A DNA stretch of 64,000 bases from Neptunomonas phycophila (GTDB lineage Bacteria > Pseudomonadota > Gammaproteobacteria > Pseudomonadales > Balneatricaceae). Below the pieces are notes generated by a model. The model did not search any database. It saw only the letters and a list, made by a program, of their open reading frames with translations, and was not told the DNA's origin. The translations under genes and the position numbers were made by a program. The DNA lies in NCBI RefSeq assembly GCF_001922575.1, contig NZ_MRCI01000001.1, positions 620,001 through 684,000 on the forward strand, in the 5' to 3' direction. Positions 35,150 to 44,397 of this stretch are shown piece by piece; position 1 is the stretch's first letter; each line of letters begins with the position of its first letter.

Positions 35150-35863
35150 TTAATCGAGAAAGTCAGGCTCAGGTGTGCGAGCTAAAACCCAAATATCGAC
35201 TTGCTGTACTCCTGCTAAAAGGAGAGTCTTGGCAATGGCGGCCGCTGTAGTACCTGTCGTCATTACATCATCTATCACGGCCACATGGGAATAAGCAGGG
35301 CCTTGATAACGGAAATGCGCTTTCAGGTTACGGCGTCGGTTAAAGCTGTCTAGCTGTGCCTGTGCTTGTGAGGCTTTTACTTTGGTAAGTGATACATAGT
35401 CTGTCGGGATGTGTAGAGATTGACTCAAGTGTCGGCATATCCATTCTGATTGATTAAAACCTCGGGTAATGCGTCTCGTAATATGAATAGGTACCGGGAT
35501 CAAAATCTCCGGTAATGCTTGATGTCGATTGTTAATTTGTCGGATGAGGCAGTCGGTCATCCAGTGGTGATGATGCAAGCCTCGACTGCTTTTTAAGCGA
35601 GGTAGTAACGCATTGATAGGAAATAAATATAAAAAGGCTGCTGTCGTATTTGTATAGGGAGGAGGGTGCTGCAAACATTGCCCACATAAATACCCTGAGC
35701 GCTGTGCATTCAATGGCAAACCACATTGGAAGCAAGTAAGGTTTGCCCAAGGTAGGTCCTCTAGGCATGGTCTACACAGCTCGCTATCTTGAGCGTGCGG
35801 CAAGGAGCATAGCAGACATTTCTGTTTGTTTTTTATACAGATGTTTTTAAATATAGATAACAT
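35150..35863 (-). CDS. comF: ComF family protein (phosphoribosyltransferase-like)
   Basis: A 237-residue protein: an N-terminal zinc-ribbon-like part with repeated CxxC pairs (CLLCSLP, CRPC, CFQCGLP, CGQC) and a C-terminal PRTase fold with the VAVIDDVMTTGTTAAAIAK PRPP loop. ComF is needed for DNA uptake in naturally competent bacteria. It is divergent from bioB, the common gammaproteobacterial arrangement. Confidence 0.88.
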   Translation of the reverse strand: MLSIFKNICIKNKQKCLLCSLPHAQDSELCRPCLEDLPWANLTCFQCGLPLNAQRSGYLCGQCLQHPPPYTNTTAAFLYLFPINALLPRLKSSRGLHHHHWMTDCLIRQINNRHQALPEILIPVPIHITRRITRGFNQSEWICRHLSQSLHIPTDYVSLTKVKASQAQAQLDSFNRRRNLKAHFRYQGPAYSHVAVIDDVMTTGTTAAAIAKTLLLAGVQQVDIWVLARTPEPDFLD

Positions 35864-35866
35864 TGG

Positions 35867-35894
35867 TTGACAGTTCCTTCTGTCGAATTATGAT
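35867..35894 (+). promoter_or_regulatory. Sigma-70 promoter for the biotin operon
   Basis: TTGACA (35867-35872), 16-base spacer, TATGAT (35889-35894), about 105 bases before the bioB ATG and directly beyond the divergent comF start. No inverted repeat of the BirA-site kind overlaps it. Confidence 0.6.
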
Positions 35895-36006
35895 GGGTCT
35901 ATATACGCACGACTTAAAATAGAGTGTGCTTGGCTTAGCAGCATTTTAATCAGACTAAGGTTTTCTATAGTGCTCAAGCCAAGCTGAACACCAACGGAGC
36001 AAGACA

Positions 36007-37050
36007 ATGAACAACGCCGCACCAATTCGTAATGACTGGACAGTCGCAGAGGTTCAAGCCCTGTTTGATCAGCCGTTTAATGATCTATTATTTCAAGCAC
36101 AGACTGTTCATCGTCAGCACTTTAACCCCAATGAAGTGCAAGTGAGCACATTGCTCTCTATCAAGACTGGTGCTTGCCCAGAAGATTGTAAATATTGCCC
36201 ACAAAGTGGACATTACAATACGGGCTTAGAAAAAGAGCGTTTGCTTCAAGTTGAAAAAGTCATCGAGAAAGCCAAGCAAGCGAAAGCGTCAGGCTCCACC
36301 CGTTTTTGTATGGGGGCCGCTTGGAAGCACCCCGCAGACAAAGATATGCCCTATGTGGTTGAGATGGTTAAGCAAGTCAAGGCATTAGGTTTAGAAACCT
36401 GCATGACGTTGGGAATGCTGACCGAAGATAAGGCTGAGCAATTAGCTGATGCTGGTCTTGATTATTACAACCACAACCTTGATACCTCTCCTGAATTTTA
36501 CGACAAAATCATCACTACTCGTTCATTTCAAGACCGCCTTGATACCTTAAGTAATGTACGTAATTCGGGTATGAAAATCTGTAGCGGTGGTATTTTGGGA
36601 ATGGGTGAGACCGCGACCGACCGTATAGGTTTATTGCGCCAGCTAGCGAATATGGATGTTCAGCCAGAGTCTGTTCCTATCAATATGTTAGTGAAAGTGA
36701 AAGGTACTCCGCTAGAGAATGTGGATGACTTGGACCCGCTGGATTTTATCCGCACAATCGCTGTAGCACGAATTATGATGCCAGCTTCCCATGTGCGTTT
36801 GTCCGCAGGTCGGGAGAAAATGTCTGATGAAATGCAGTCGATGGCCTTTTTTGCCGGTGCTAATTCTATTTTCTACGGCGAGTGCTTATTAACGACACCA
36901 AATCCAGAAACACACCGTGATTTGCAACTGTTCAAACGCTTGGGTATTAATCCTGAGCAGCGGATAGAAGAAGATGATCAAGCGCAAGAAGCAGCGATTA
37001 TCAATACGTTACAAAAACAGCAAGACAGCTCGCATTTTTACGAAGCTTAA
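36007..37050 (+). CDS. bioB: Biotin synthase
   Basis: A 347-residue radical-SAM enzyme that inserts sulfur into dethiobiotin. The 4Fe-4S cysteines are in [30 protein letters not shown] and the second-cluster Arg region [16 protein letters not shown] follow in order. First gene of the bioBFHCD operon, reading rightward from a TTGACA/TATGAT promoter. Confidence 0.96.
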   Translation: MNNAAPIRNDWTVAEVQALFDQPFNDLLFQAQTVHRQHFNPNEVQVSTLLSIKTGACPEDCKYCPQSGHYNTGLEKERLLQVEKVIEKAKQAKASGSTRFCMGAAWKHPADKDMPYVVEMVKQVKALGLETCMTLGMLTEDKAEQLADAGLDYYNHNLDTSPEFYDKIITTRSFQDRLDTLSNVRNSGMKICSGGILGMGETATDRIGLLRQLANMDVQPESVPINMLVKVKGTPLENVDDLDPLDFIRTIAVARIMMPASHVRLSAGREKMSDEMQSMAFFAGANSIFYGECLLTTPNPETHRDLQLFKRLGINPEQRIEEDDQAQEAAIINTLQKQQDSSHFYEA

Positions 37051-37133
37051 TGCCATCATCTACAGCCACGGGGGTGTTTGCTGTGCCGTTGGATAGCTAA
37101 TACCCCTGTCGGTTTCTTTTTAGGTTATGTTCG

Positions 37134-38294
37134 ATGTCATTCGATCAGTTACAAGCCTCACTTGATCAGCGTCGTAGCGATGCTCTGTATCGCCAACGCG
37201 CATTGCTACAAAGTCCTCAGCAACCAGAAGCGGTTATTGATGGCCAATCCTATTTAGCCTTTAGCTCTAATGATTATCTTGGCTTAGCTAATCATCCTGA
37301 GTTAATCCGAGCGTTCCAGCAAGCAGCCAATGAATATGGAGTGGGTGGCGGATCATCGCATTTAGTGAGTGGACATAGCGTGCATCATCATGCGCTGGAA
37401 GAAGAGCTGGCTGCTTTTACTGGGCGAAAACGAGCCCTACTCTTTTCGAACGGCTATATGGCCAATATTGGTGTGATCAATGCGTTATTAGATAAGCAAG
37501 ATGCTGTTCTTCATGATCGGCTTAATCATGCTTCGCTACTGGACGCCGGTTTGTTATGTGGCGCCCGCTTTCAGCGGTATTTACATAATGATATTGGCAG
37601 CTTAAAGCAGCGCTTAAGCCGCTGCGAAACGGCCCGTCGTACCCTAGTTGTCACCGATGGCGTATTTAGCATGGATGGCGATGTGGCGGATTTACCCGCG
37701 ATATGTGAAACGGCTAAAGCAGCTAAAGCGTGGGTGATGGTTGATGATGCGCATGGATTTGGAACATTAGGCCCAACCGGAGGAGGGTGTGCTGAGCACT
37801 TTGGATTGGATACTGATCATCTCCCAGTATTAATGGGAACACTCGGCAAAGCTTTTGGTACTTATGGCGCTTTTGTTGCAGGCGATGAGGCGCTTATAGA
37901 AACATTAATTCAACACGCTCGTAGTTATATCTACACCACCAGTATGCCACCTGCAGTAGCGGCTGCAACGCGGGTCAGTTTGCAGTTAGTTATCAAAGAA
38001 CAATGGCGGCGAGAGCATCTTGCGTTACTAATTGATCAGTTTCGTAAAGGTTGCCAGCAACTTGGCTTAGAGCTAATGGATTCCCCAACGCCAATCCAGC
38101 CGATCTTGATAGGTGATTCAGAAAAAGCGCTACAGGTTAGCGCCGCGTTGAAAGCAAAAGGGATTTGGTTAACGGCAATTCGGCCCCCGACGGTTCCACA
38201 AGGGGGTGCACGGTTACGGGTGACGTTAACGGCGGCGCACACTGAGGCACAGGTTACGCAATTACTTGAGGCGTTATCAGAGGTTGCTGTATGA
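37134..38294 (+). CDS. bioF: 8-amino-7-oxononanoate synthase
   Basis: A 386-residue alpha-oxoamine synthase that joins pimeloyl thioester and alanine. The PLP lysine is in [42 protein letters not shown] and [13 protein letters not shown] are family hallmarks. The stop overlaps the bioH start by 4 bases. Confidence 0.95.
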   Translation: MSFDQLQASLDQRRSDALYRQRALLQSPQQPEAVIDGQSYLAFSSNDYLGLANHPELIRAFQQAANEYGVGGGSSHLVSGHSVHHHALEEELAAFTGRKRALLFSNGYMANIGVINALLDKQDAVLHDRLNHASLLDAGLLCGARFQRYLHNDIGSLKQRLSRCETARRTLVVTDGVFSMDGDVADLPAICETAKAAKAWVMVDDAHGFGTLGPTGGGCAEHFGLDTDHLPVLMGTLGKAFGTYGAFVAGDEALIETLIQHARSYIYTTSMPPAVAAATRVSLQLVIKEQWRREHLALLIDQFRKGCQQLGLELMDSPTPIQPILIGDSEKALQVSAALKAKGIWLTAIRPPTVPQGGARLRVTLTAAHTEAQVTQLLEALSEVAV

Positions 38295-39109
38295 AGGTGG
38301 TTGTAGAGGGCGGTGTTCATATCAGAGTGGCAGGTGATGTGCAGCATCCACTGTTAGTTTTACTTCACGGTTGGGGAATGACGGGGGAAATCTTCGACCC
38401 TATAGTGAGTCAGCTGAGTGAGCACTTTCGGGTGGTCATACCTGATTTGCCCGGGCTTGGACAATCTGAACCCGCCCTCGCATCAAATGGTTTGACGTTG
38501 GCTGGTTTGTCGCGCCAACTTTTTGAAGCTTTAACCCCCGTTTTGACTGATAAAGCCATGATTGTGGGCTGGTCGTTAGGAGGTAATGTGGCAGTACAGC
38601 TAGCTGCTGATTACCCAGAGAATATTACGGGGGCGATATTAGTGGCCTCGAATCCTTGTTTTGTAGAACGACCAGACTGGCCGACGGCTATGCCAGAATC
38701 GACTTATCAGTCATTTTCCGAGGCACTCCAAGAAAATCCAGATAAAGTGTTGCAGCGCTTTGCGTTATTGCAAGTTAAAGGTGACCCCAATGCACGCGTC
38801 CTGCTAACGAGGATCAAAAAGTTGTTATCGGAAGCGGCACCAGCGCAACTGAGTGAAACCTTAAGGTTACTGGCCTGCGACAACCGCCCAGTTTTACATC
38901 AACTTCAGCAGCCTATTTTGCATGTGTTAGGTACAGAAGATACGTTGGTTCCTATCGCGTTAAGGGAAGCTTTGGCAGAAAGCTATCCTCATCATCAAAT
39001 ACGGACGGTTGATCAGTCAGCGCACCTGCCGTTTTTGAGTAATCCTGATCAGTTTGTGCAATATGTTTGGCAGTTTGCGGCTCAATGCCAGTGTAAGAGC
39101 GTGTTGTAA
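38291..39109 (+). CDS. bioH: Pimeloyl-ACP methyl ester carboxylesterase
   Basis: A 272-residue alpha/beta hydrolase: nucleophile Ser in [10 protein letters not shown], Asp in LGTEDTLVP and His in DQSAHLPFL, with the [13 protein letters not shown] oxyanion segment. BioH removes the methyl group that BioC adds, releasing pimeloyl-ACP. Here it sits inside the operon between bioF and bioC with overlapping start and stop codons at both ends. Confidence 0.9.
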   Translation: MKVVVEGGVHIRVAGDVQHPLLVLLHGWGMTGEIFDPIVSQLSEHFRVVIPDLPGLGQSEPALASNGLTLAGLSRQLFEALTPVLTDKAMIVGWSLGGNVAVQLAADYPENITGAILVASNPCFVERPDWPTAMPESTYQSFSEALQENPDKVLQRFALLQVKGDPNARVLLTRIKKLLSEAAPAQLSETLRLLACDNRPVLHQLQQPILHVLGTEDTLVPIALREALAESYPHHQIRTVDQSAHLPFLSNPDQFVQYVWQFAAQCQCKSVL

Positions 39110-39924
39110 TGGATAATCAGTCGCAAGCTATCAACAAGCAGCGTATTGCTGAATCATTTAGTAAGGCCGCTAGCACCTATGACAGCGTAGCGGCTTTGCA
39201 GCGTGATATAGGTCATCAATTGTTAACGCAATTGCCAGCTGTCTTTCCGGCGGACGCGAACGTGTGCGATTTAGGCTGTGGTACAGGGTATTTTACCGAA
39301 TACTTAGTCAATAGATGCGTTGCTCCGGTTAAATTGGGCGCTGTTACTGCCGTTGATTTAGCTCATGGAATGCTAACCCACGCCCGCAATATGCGTGCGC
39401 TCGCGCCGGTTAATTGGGTATGTGGTGATGCGGAACAATTGCCACTTGCCAGTGATGCAGTTCATTATTTGTTTTCCAGCTTAGCCATTCAGTGGTGTCA
39501 AAATTACCCAGCGCTGTTTCAGGAAATAGAACGCGTTTTAGTGTCGGGTGGGGAAGCGCACATCGCAACGCTTGGCCCCCATACACTGTATGAGTTGCGT
39601 GAAGCGTGGGCCTGTGTTGATTCATTTACCCACGTCAACCAGTTTACGGATCTTCCGGAATTGATTAACGCAATGGCTGCAGCATCCTCGCTTACCTGTG
39701 AAGTAAAGGTAGCGAACACAGTGCTTCAGTATGCGGAGCTAAAGCAGTTAACGCATGAGCTCAAGGCATTGGGAGCGCACAATATGAATGCCGGGCAATC
39801 TAAGGGCTTAACGGCTCCTCAGCGGCTAAAAGCGTTTAAGCATGCGTACGAACAACAGCGTAATGAGCACGGTTTTTTACCGGCAACCTATGAAGTTTAT
39901 TATCTAACCTTAAGGAAGCCGTGA
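39109..39924 (+). CDS. bioC: Malonyl-ACP O-methyltransferase
   Basis: A 271-residue class I AdoMet methyltransferase: FSKAASTYDSVAALQRDIG opening, SAM loop VCDLGCGTGYFTEYL and LFSSLAIQWCQN. It methylates malonyl-ACP to begin pimelate synthesis. Coupled by overlaps to bioH and bioD. Confidence 0.92.
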   Translation: MDNQSQAINKQRIAESFSKAASTYDSVAALQRDIGHQLLTQLPAVFPADANVCDLGCGTGYFTEYLVNRCVAPVKLGAVTAVDLAHGMLTHARNMRALAPVNWVCGDAEQLPLASDAVHYLFSSLAIQWCQNYPALFQEIERVLVSGGEAHIATLGPHTLYELREAWACVDSFTHVNQFTDLPELINAMAAASSLTCEVKVANTVLQYAELKQLTHELKALGAHNMNAGQSKGLTAPQRLKAFKHAYEQQRNEHGFLPATYEVYYLTLRKP

Positions 39925-40610
39925 TGGCAAAACGACATTTTTTTGTGACAGGAACCGATACAGATGCCGGTAAAACCTGTGTGTCTACGGGGCTATTAGT
40001 TAAAGCGAATCAACAAGGCTTACGCACGATAGGTCTCAAGCCCGTATCGGCGGGATGTGAAGATACAGAACAAGGCTTAGCTAATGATGACGCACTCAAA
40101 TTACAAGCGGCGGCGACTCAGGTATTAAGTTATCCAGAAATAAATCCGTTTGCTTTCGAGCCGCCTATCGCCCCGCATATAGCAGCCGAACAAGCAGGGC
40201 GAAAGCTCAGTGCAGATCGGATAGCGGCCATGTGCCGTGGTTCTATGATGCATCCGTGTGATTTTTTACTCGTAGAAGGTGCTGGTGGTTGGCGAGTCCC
40301 ACTGAATGCGCGCGAAACGTTTGCTGATATACCTCGGTTATTAAATATGCCAGTCATTTTAGTCGTAGGCGTGAAGCTGGGGTGTATTAATCATGCACTC
40401 TTAACCGCAGAGGCCATTGTGCGGGATGGTTGCCAACTGGTGGGGTGGGTTGCTAATACGATTGACCCACATATGAGCTGCTTTGATGAAAACCTAGCAA
40501 CATTAACGACTAAATTTAATGCTCCTTTATTAGGTGTGGTTCCTCATTTGAGTGATGTAACTCCAGAAGGCGTGGCTGAGCATTTAGATATCAAAGCGCT
40601 GCTAGACTGA
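39924..40610 (+). CDS. bioD: Dethiobiotin synthetase
   Basis: A 228-residue ATP-dependent carboxylase. P-loop GTDTDAGKTCVSTGLL, GLKPVSAGCE, and VEGAGGWRVPLN with substrate-contacting residues are present. The ATG at 39924 overlaps the bioC stop and has AAGGA 7 bases before it. Last gene of bioBFHCD. Only a weak hairpin (40694-40715) follows. Confidence 0.94.
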   Translation: MAKRHFFVTGTDTDAGKTCVSTGLLVKANQQGLRTIGLKPVSAGCEDTEQGLANDDALKLQAAATQVLSYPEINPFAFEPPIAPHIAAEQAGRKLSADRIAAMCRGSMMHPCDFLLVEGAGGWRVPLNARETFADIPRLLNMPVILVVGVKLGCINHALLTAEAIVRDGCQLVGWVANTIDPHMSCFDENLATLTTKFNAPLLGVVPHLSDVTPEGVAEHLDIKALLD

Positions 40611-40693
40611 TGAGTTAATACTATAAGTTGTATGTTTATTGATCAGAACTTGAAAAGATTGCATGTTCAGCGGCTAGTAAACTGGCGTATGTT

Positions 40694-40715
40694 GCCTACA
40701 CTTATTTTGGTAGGC
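40694..40715 (+). terminator. Weak hairpin downstream of bioD
   Basis: GCCTAC / GTAGGC stem around a 10-base T-rich loop, followed by GTGTTT rather than a clean T-run. Possible end of the bio operon; weak. Confidence 0.4.
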
Positions 40716-40740
40716 GTGTTTAGAGTTAGTCTCTAACGCG

Positions 40741-40772
40741 CATTGATGATTTCTAACATTGATAACTTCTAA
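40741..40772. repeat. Tandem 16-bp direct repeat before small gene
   Basis: CATTGATGATTTCTAA and CATTGATAACTTCTAA are adjacent 16-base units with two mismatches, ending 20 bases before the ATG at 40793. Adjacent direct repeats of this size can be sites for tandem-binding regulators, or only a local duplication. Confidence 0.5.
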
Positions 40773-40792
40773 ATAGTAGCAAGGAGCGGCAG

Positions 40793-41038
40793 ATGAATAT
40801 CTCAAATGCTCTACAAACGGGTCTGATCGGCTTAAACCGTAATCTCGATAACAACCTTAAAGCCTCGGGTGATCAACAAGGTACAGGTCAAGTGGCCGTT
40901 GCAGAAATGGCATCCGGGCGTGATGTTGATAATGCTGTTCAACAAACCACAGTGACCCCAACTACAGAAGCGGCAACCACCAAGGTGGTAACTGATGCTT
41001 CTGAAGTTTTGGGTACCAATATCGATGTGCGCGCGTAA
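40793..41038 (+). CDS. Small hypothetical protein
   Basis: An 81-residue protein I do not recognise. It starts MNISNALQTGLIGLNRNLDNN, has no signal peptide or membrane helix, and is rich in Ala, Thr, Gln and Val. The N-terminal helix with Asn/Leu repeats looks like that of flagellar rod/hook-type or secreted coiled proteins, but the similarity is slight. A strong AAGGAG lies 6 bases before the ATG, which supports a real gene. It precedes the SprA-like gene by 39 bases and could be cotranscribed with it. Confidence 0.6.
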   Translation: MNISNALQTGLIGLNRNLDNNLKASGDQQGTGQVAVAEMASGRDVDNAVQQTTVTPTTEAATTKVVTDASEVLGTNIDVRA

Positions 41039-41077
41039 CCGCCTAAGTGTCATAAAAACGGTTCAGCGGGTGGCATT

Positions 41078-41947
41078 ATGATGATCACACAGGTGTCGTC
41101 TTCCATCACCTTATCCTCTTCGGCGACAAAGCGCCCAGACGTTGATTCGGTATCGAGTTCGCTCAGCAGCCAGAAAAACGAGGCGTTGGGCAAACCTGTA
41201 ACTCCTCATTCCATTTCATGTGTTCCTGAATCGGGAGCGAGTGAGTCTTCAACTGCCGCTTCTGGAGCGGAATCCGTTAACCAAGTTCAAGGTAGCGCTG
41301 CGGTCACTAATGAAAGTACCGAGGCGGACCTGCAAATCGAAGCCGAGATAAAAGCACTTGCAGAGCGTGATCGCGAAGTCCGAACGCATGAGCAAATACA
41401 TGCATCGATTGGGGGGAAGCATGCATCATCCCCTTCGTATAGCTATGAACGAGGTCCAGATGGGCAACAATATGCGGTTGAAGGTGAAGTGCGGATCGAT
41501 ACTTCCCCCGTGGCTGATGATCCGCAAGCAACATTAGAAAAAGCCGAGGTTATTATGCGTGCGGCACTGTCGGTAGCGGAGCCATCTACGGCTGATCGAC
41601 AAGTGGCAGCCGACGCAAGGGCCATGGCGGCAGAAGCGCGTGCTGAGATACTCCGAATAGAATCTAACGAACAAGGGACTGAAACTGTAAAAGAGCCAGA
41701 CGATGAAGCTGTTTCAGAAGTGGAGCAAGAAAAAGCACAACAAGATGAAGACATGGCTGATGCACTAAACGAAGCTCAGCAACAACAAAACGAAGTGCAA
41801 ACCAGTGTTGCTGAGCAGTTTCAAGCTTTTAACGAGCGCCTCAACGACATTAATATGGCGATGCGACGAATGAACTCAGTGTTAGTAGAAACGGGCGCTT
41901 TTTCTAAATTGTTCCCCGAAGGCTCCGTAATCGATAAATCGGTCTGA
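41078..41947 (+). CDS. SprA-related putative metalloprotease (CJM1_0395 family)
   Basis: A 289-residue cytoplasmic-looking protein. Residues ~90-190 carry the family block: DREVRTHEQIHASIGGKHASSPSY, with an HExxH-like HEQIH sequence, then YAVEGEVRIDTSPV and a helical AALSVAEPSTADRQVAADARAMAAEA. The ~90 residues before are Ser-rich and disordered, and the ~70 after are Glu/Gln-rich and coiled. The family is widespread in marine gammaproteobacteria; peptidase activity is presumed from HExxH only. The small gene upstream may be its partner. Confidence 0.72.
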   Translation: MMITQVSSSITLSSSATKRPDVDSVSSSLSSQKNEALGKPVTPHSISCVPESGASESSTAASGAESVNQVQGSAAVTNESTEADLQIEAEIKALAERDREVRTHEQIHASIGGKHASSPSYSYERGPDGQQYAVEGEVRIDTSPVADDPQATLEKAEVIMRAALSVAEPSTADRQVAADARAMAAEARAEILRIESNEQGTETVKEPDDEAVSEVEQEKAQQDEDMADALNEAQQQQNEVQTSVAEQFQAFNERLNDINMAMRRMNSVLVETGAFSKLFPEGSVIDKSV

Positions 41948-41961
41948 GTACCATGCTTGAT

Positions 41962-42735
41962 TTATTCCTTACTTAAAAAGCTCATTACCATCCGCGAAAA
42001 TGCCACGGCTTTTTCTGCATGAGGCCAGTGGCCTGCTCCTTGGATGATTTTGAAACTCGCCTTTGGAAAAAAGCCCATAATAGCCGCTTGGTACTCGGCA
42101 ATGAGGTAGTCTGAATTAGCCCCTTTGATGAATAACGTGTCCTTTGTAAACTGGGCGCCGGCTAATGCTGTAGGGGCTTTGCTTATTTCATCATACTGTT
42201 GAGTTAACACGGGTAGGTTCATACGCCAGGCAAACTGTTTCTCACTATTTCGGTATAGATTCTTTAGCAAGAAAGCGCGAACACCTATATCACTAATAAA
42301 GTGAGCTAATGAGGCGTCGGCATCTGAACGAGATTTTATGTTAGGCAAGTTTAGGGTGTTTAAACCTTTAAGCACATCATCATGATGGCGTTCGTAATGT
42401 ACAGGTGCGATATCAACAATGATTAGCTGCTGAATGCGTTCAGCGTGGTTTAATGCCATTTGCATAGCAACTTTACCGCCCATTGAGTGGCCCATCAATT
42501 TAGCAGTCTTTAAGCCAAGATCATCCATTAGCTCAATAACATCGTCTGCCATGACGGAGTAGTTCATCTCATCACTGTGAGGGCTACGACCATGGTTACG
42601 AAGATCCACAGCAATAACGTTGAATGATTCACTAAGCGTCTTGATCTGGCTTCCCCAATTTTCTAACGTCCCAAATAAGCCATGCAAGATAATGAGTGGT
42701 TGGCCGTTACCGAGAGTTTGATAGTGTAGTTTCAT
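41962..42735 (-). CDS. Alpha/beta hydrolase, YbfF-like esterase
   Basis: A 257-residue cytoplasmic hydrolase: HGLFGTLENWG oxyanion segment, DLRNHGRS, nucleophile Ser in GHSMGGKVAM, Asp in the FIKGANSDYL segment and His in GAGHWPHAE. This matches the YbfF acyl-CoA esterase group. Its stop is 14 bases from the convergent SprA-like gene; no terminator is visible between them. Confidence 0.82.
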   Translation of the reverse strand: MKLHYQTLGNGQPLIILHGLFGTLENWGSQIKTLSESFNVIAVDLRNHGRSPHSDEMNYSVMADDVIELMDDLGLKTAKLMGHSMGGKVAMQMALNHAERIQQLIIVDIAPVHYERHHDDVLKGLNTLNLPNIKSRSDADASLAHFISDIGVRAFLLKNLYRNSEKQFAWRMNLPVLTQQYDEISKAPTALAGAQFTKDTLFIKGANSDYLIAEYQAAIMGFFPKASFKIIQGAGHWPHAEKAVAFSRMVMSFLSKE

Positions 42736-42855
42736 CGATAAAATCCTTCATGGCGAGCAAGGTTGGGAGGCTAAGATAAGCGCGAGATAGATTGCAGAAC
42801 TGATTGGAAGAACCTAACCCAGATTTTTAACGCCTAGGTTAGGTCGTGGCACGGC

Positions 42856-43482
42856 TTACAGAATGTCGAGTAACTCAACATCAAAAACCAAAGTAGCGTA
42901 TGGAGGAATGCCACCTGGTGAGCCTTGAGCGCCATAAGCTAAATCAAAAGGAATGGTTAAGCGCCACTTAGCACCTACATTCATCAATTGAAGTGCTTCT
43001 GTCCAACCTGCAATAACACCGCCTACTGGGAACTCAGCAGGTTGGCCGCGATCAACAGAGCTATCGAAAATTTTGCCATCGGTAAAGGTGCCGTGGTAAT
43101 GCACACGTACTTTAGAATCGGCTGTTGGTTTTGCTGATGTCGCATCGCCAGCTTCTACCACTTCGTATTGTAAACCTGACTCGGTAACAGTAACGCCTTC
43201 ACGCTTAGCGTTGTCAGCTAGGAATGCGGCGCCGGCTGCGCTCGCTTCTTTGGCTTGTGCTTCACGTTCCGCTTGAATGCGTTTATTTAGCTCATCAAAC
43301 GCGGCTTGGATATCAGCCACTTCAACTGCCAATGCTTCGCCGTTGTAAGCATCTTTAATACCAGCAGCAACGGCATTAAGATCGATACCTTCAAAACCGT
43401 TTTGAGCGAGCTGATCGCCCATTTGGCGACCAATGCCATAGCTGGCGTGCTGCTCCATTGTTTCAAACTTTAATTCAGACAT
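42856..43482 (-). CDS. fklB: FKBP-type peptidyl-prolyl isomerase FklB
   Basis: A 208-residue isomerase with an N-terminal dimerisation region (YGIGRQMGDQLAQNGFEGID) and a C-terminal FKBP domain (VRVHYHGTFTDGKIFDSSVDRGQPAEFPVGGVI, PFDLAYGAQGSPGGIPPYATLVFDVELL). No signal peptide, so cytoplasmic like FklB rather than periplasmic FkpA. Single gene with short spacers on both sides. Confidence 0.88.
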   Translation of the reverse strand: MSELKFETMEQHASYGIGRQMGDQLAQNGFEGIDLNAVAAGIKDAYNGEALAVEVADIQAAFDELNKRIQAEREAQAKEASAAGAAFLADNAKREGVTVTESGLQYEVVEAGDATSAKPTADSKVRVHYHGTFTDGKIFDSSVDRGQPAEFPVGGVIAGWTEALQLMNVGAKWRLTIPFDLAYGAQGSPGGIPPYATLVFDVELLDIL

Positions 43483-43536
43483 TAATTAACTCTTAACACT
43501 AGTAAATGAGCGGGAAATCGTACCACAGGATATGGC

Positions 43537-44397
43537 TTAATGCTCCTTGACGAAGAGTAAAGGATCGACACGTGTATTGTTTAAGCTAACACTCCAATGC
43601 AAGTGCGGACCCGTAACCCGCCCTGTTTTACCGATCAAGCCAAGGTTGTCGAGCGTATTAACCTTATCGCCGACCTTGACGTTGATTTTGCTCATGTGGC
43701 AATACATAGTCGTGAGGCCGTTTCCGTGATCTAAAATAACGGTATTGCCATTAAAGAAATAGTTCCCGACCGCCGTAACTACTCCAGGCGCCGGTGCCCA
43801 AATTGGGTCGCCCTGAGGCGCAGCAATATCTAAACCGCTATGTGGGTTGCGGGCTTGATTGTTGTAAAAACGCTTCAAACCAAAGGGGCTACTAAACCGG
43901 CCTTTAGCAGGCAAAATAAATTCGGTAATGGGGTTAGCGTCACGCCATGCTGTAAATGCGGCTGTCATTTCCGCTTTTTCTACCTTCCAGCGTTCCACTT
44001 GAGCTGGGTCTGGATTAACGTGCTTTTTGTTCTTAATCGTCAGATATTGTGCTTTGTATTCTTTAGGCTCCACTGAAAAATAATAGTCTTTGCCGTTTGC
44101 TACCATGTGTTGGGAGTCAGCTGGTTTTATGTTGAGTGGTAGCCCTATGACGGCCGCCCAAGGCGCTTTGTTCTGCAAATACGTGCCTTGGGTTGGTGTA
44201 ACCATCACCCGGTGGCTTCGGTACCAGGCATTCGGTCGTTTATTCATGTCGGTGCCTTCTAGTGGAATAATCGCAATTCCACCTGGGGTGCGTGACTCTT
44301 CAGGCAAACTGGCTGCTGAAGCCGTAGCAATAAGAGCGGCAGCACTTAGCATCCAAACTTTGACTGAAAAACGTAATCCTGAAAGCAGGGTGATCAT
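43537..44397 (-). CDS. Periplasmic M23 (LytM) peptidase
   Basis: A 286-residue exported protein. A signal peptide ends near ASA (residue ~28). The C-terminal LytM domain has the zinc ligands in NPHSGLDIAAPQG and the HxH in GPHLHWSV, so it should be catalytically active on peptidoglycan cross-links, unlike EnvC-type degenerate domains. Its ATG overlaps the xseA stop by 4 bases, so it is translated from the xseA transcript. Confidence 0.85.
   Translation of the reverse strand: MITLLSGLRFSVKVWMLSAAALIATASAASLPEESRTPGGIAIIPLEGTDMNKRPNAWYRSHRVMVTPTQGTYLQNKAPWAAVIGLPLNIKPADSQHMVANGKDYYFSVEPKEYKAQYLTIKNKKHVNPDPAQVERWKVEKAEMTAAFTAWRDANPITEFILPAKGRFSSPFGLKRFYNNQARNPHSGLDIAAPQGDPIWAPAPGVVTAVGNYFFNGNTVILDHGNGLTTMYCHMSKINVKVGDKVNTLDNLGLIGKTGRVTGPHLHWSVSLNNTRVDPLLFVKEH

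Noticed and set aside
35850-35859. A sequence resembling the alphaproteobacterial BioR site (TTATCTATAT on the minus strand) near bioB
   Set aside because: It lies within the start of comF coding sequence, deviates from the consensus, and BioR is known from alphaproteobacteria.
40680-40700. Possible second -24/-12 promoter (CTGGCGTATGTTGCC)
   Set aside because: The GG and GC are separated by 8 bases instead of 10, which sigma-54 does not accept.
42812-42844. ACCTAAC/GTTAGGT inverted repeat between the hydrolase and fklB as a terminator
   Set aside because: The loop is 19 bases and no T-run follows on the fklB transcript.
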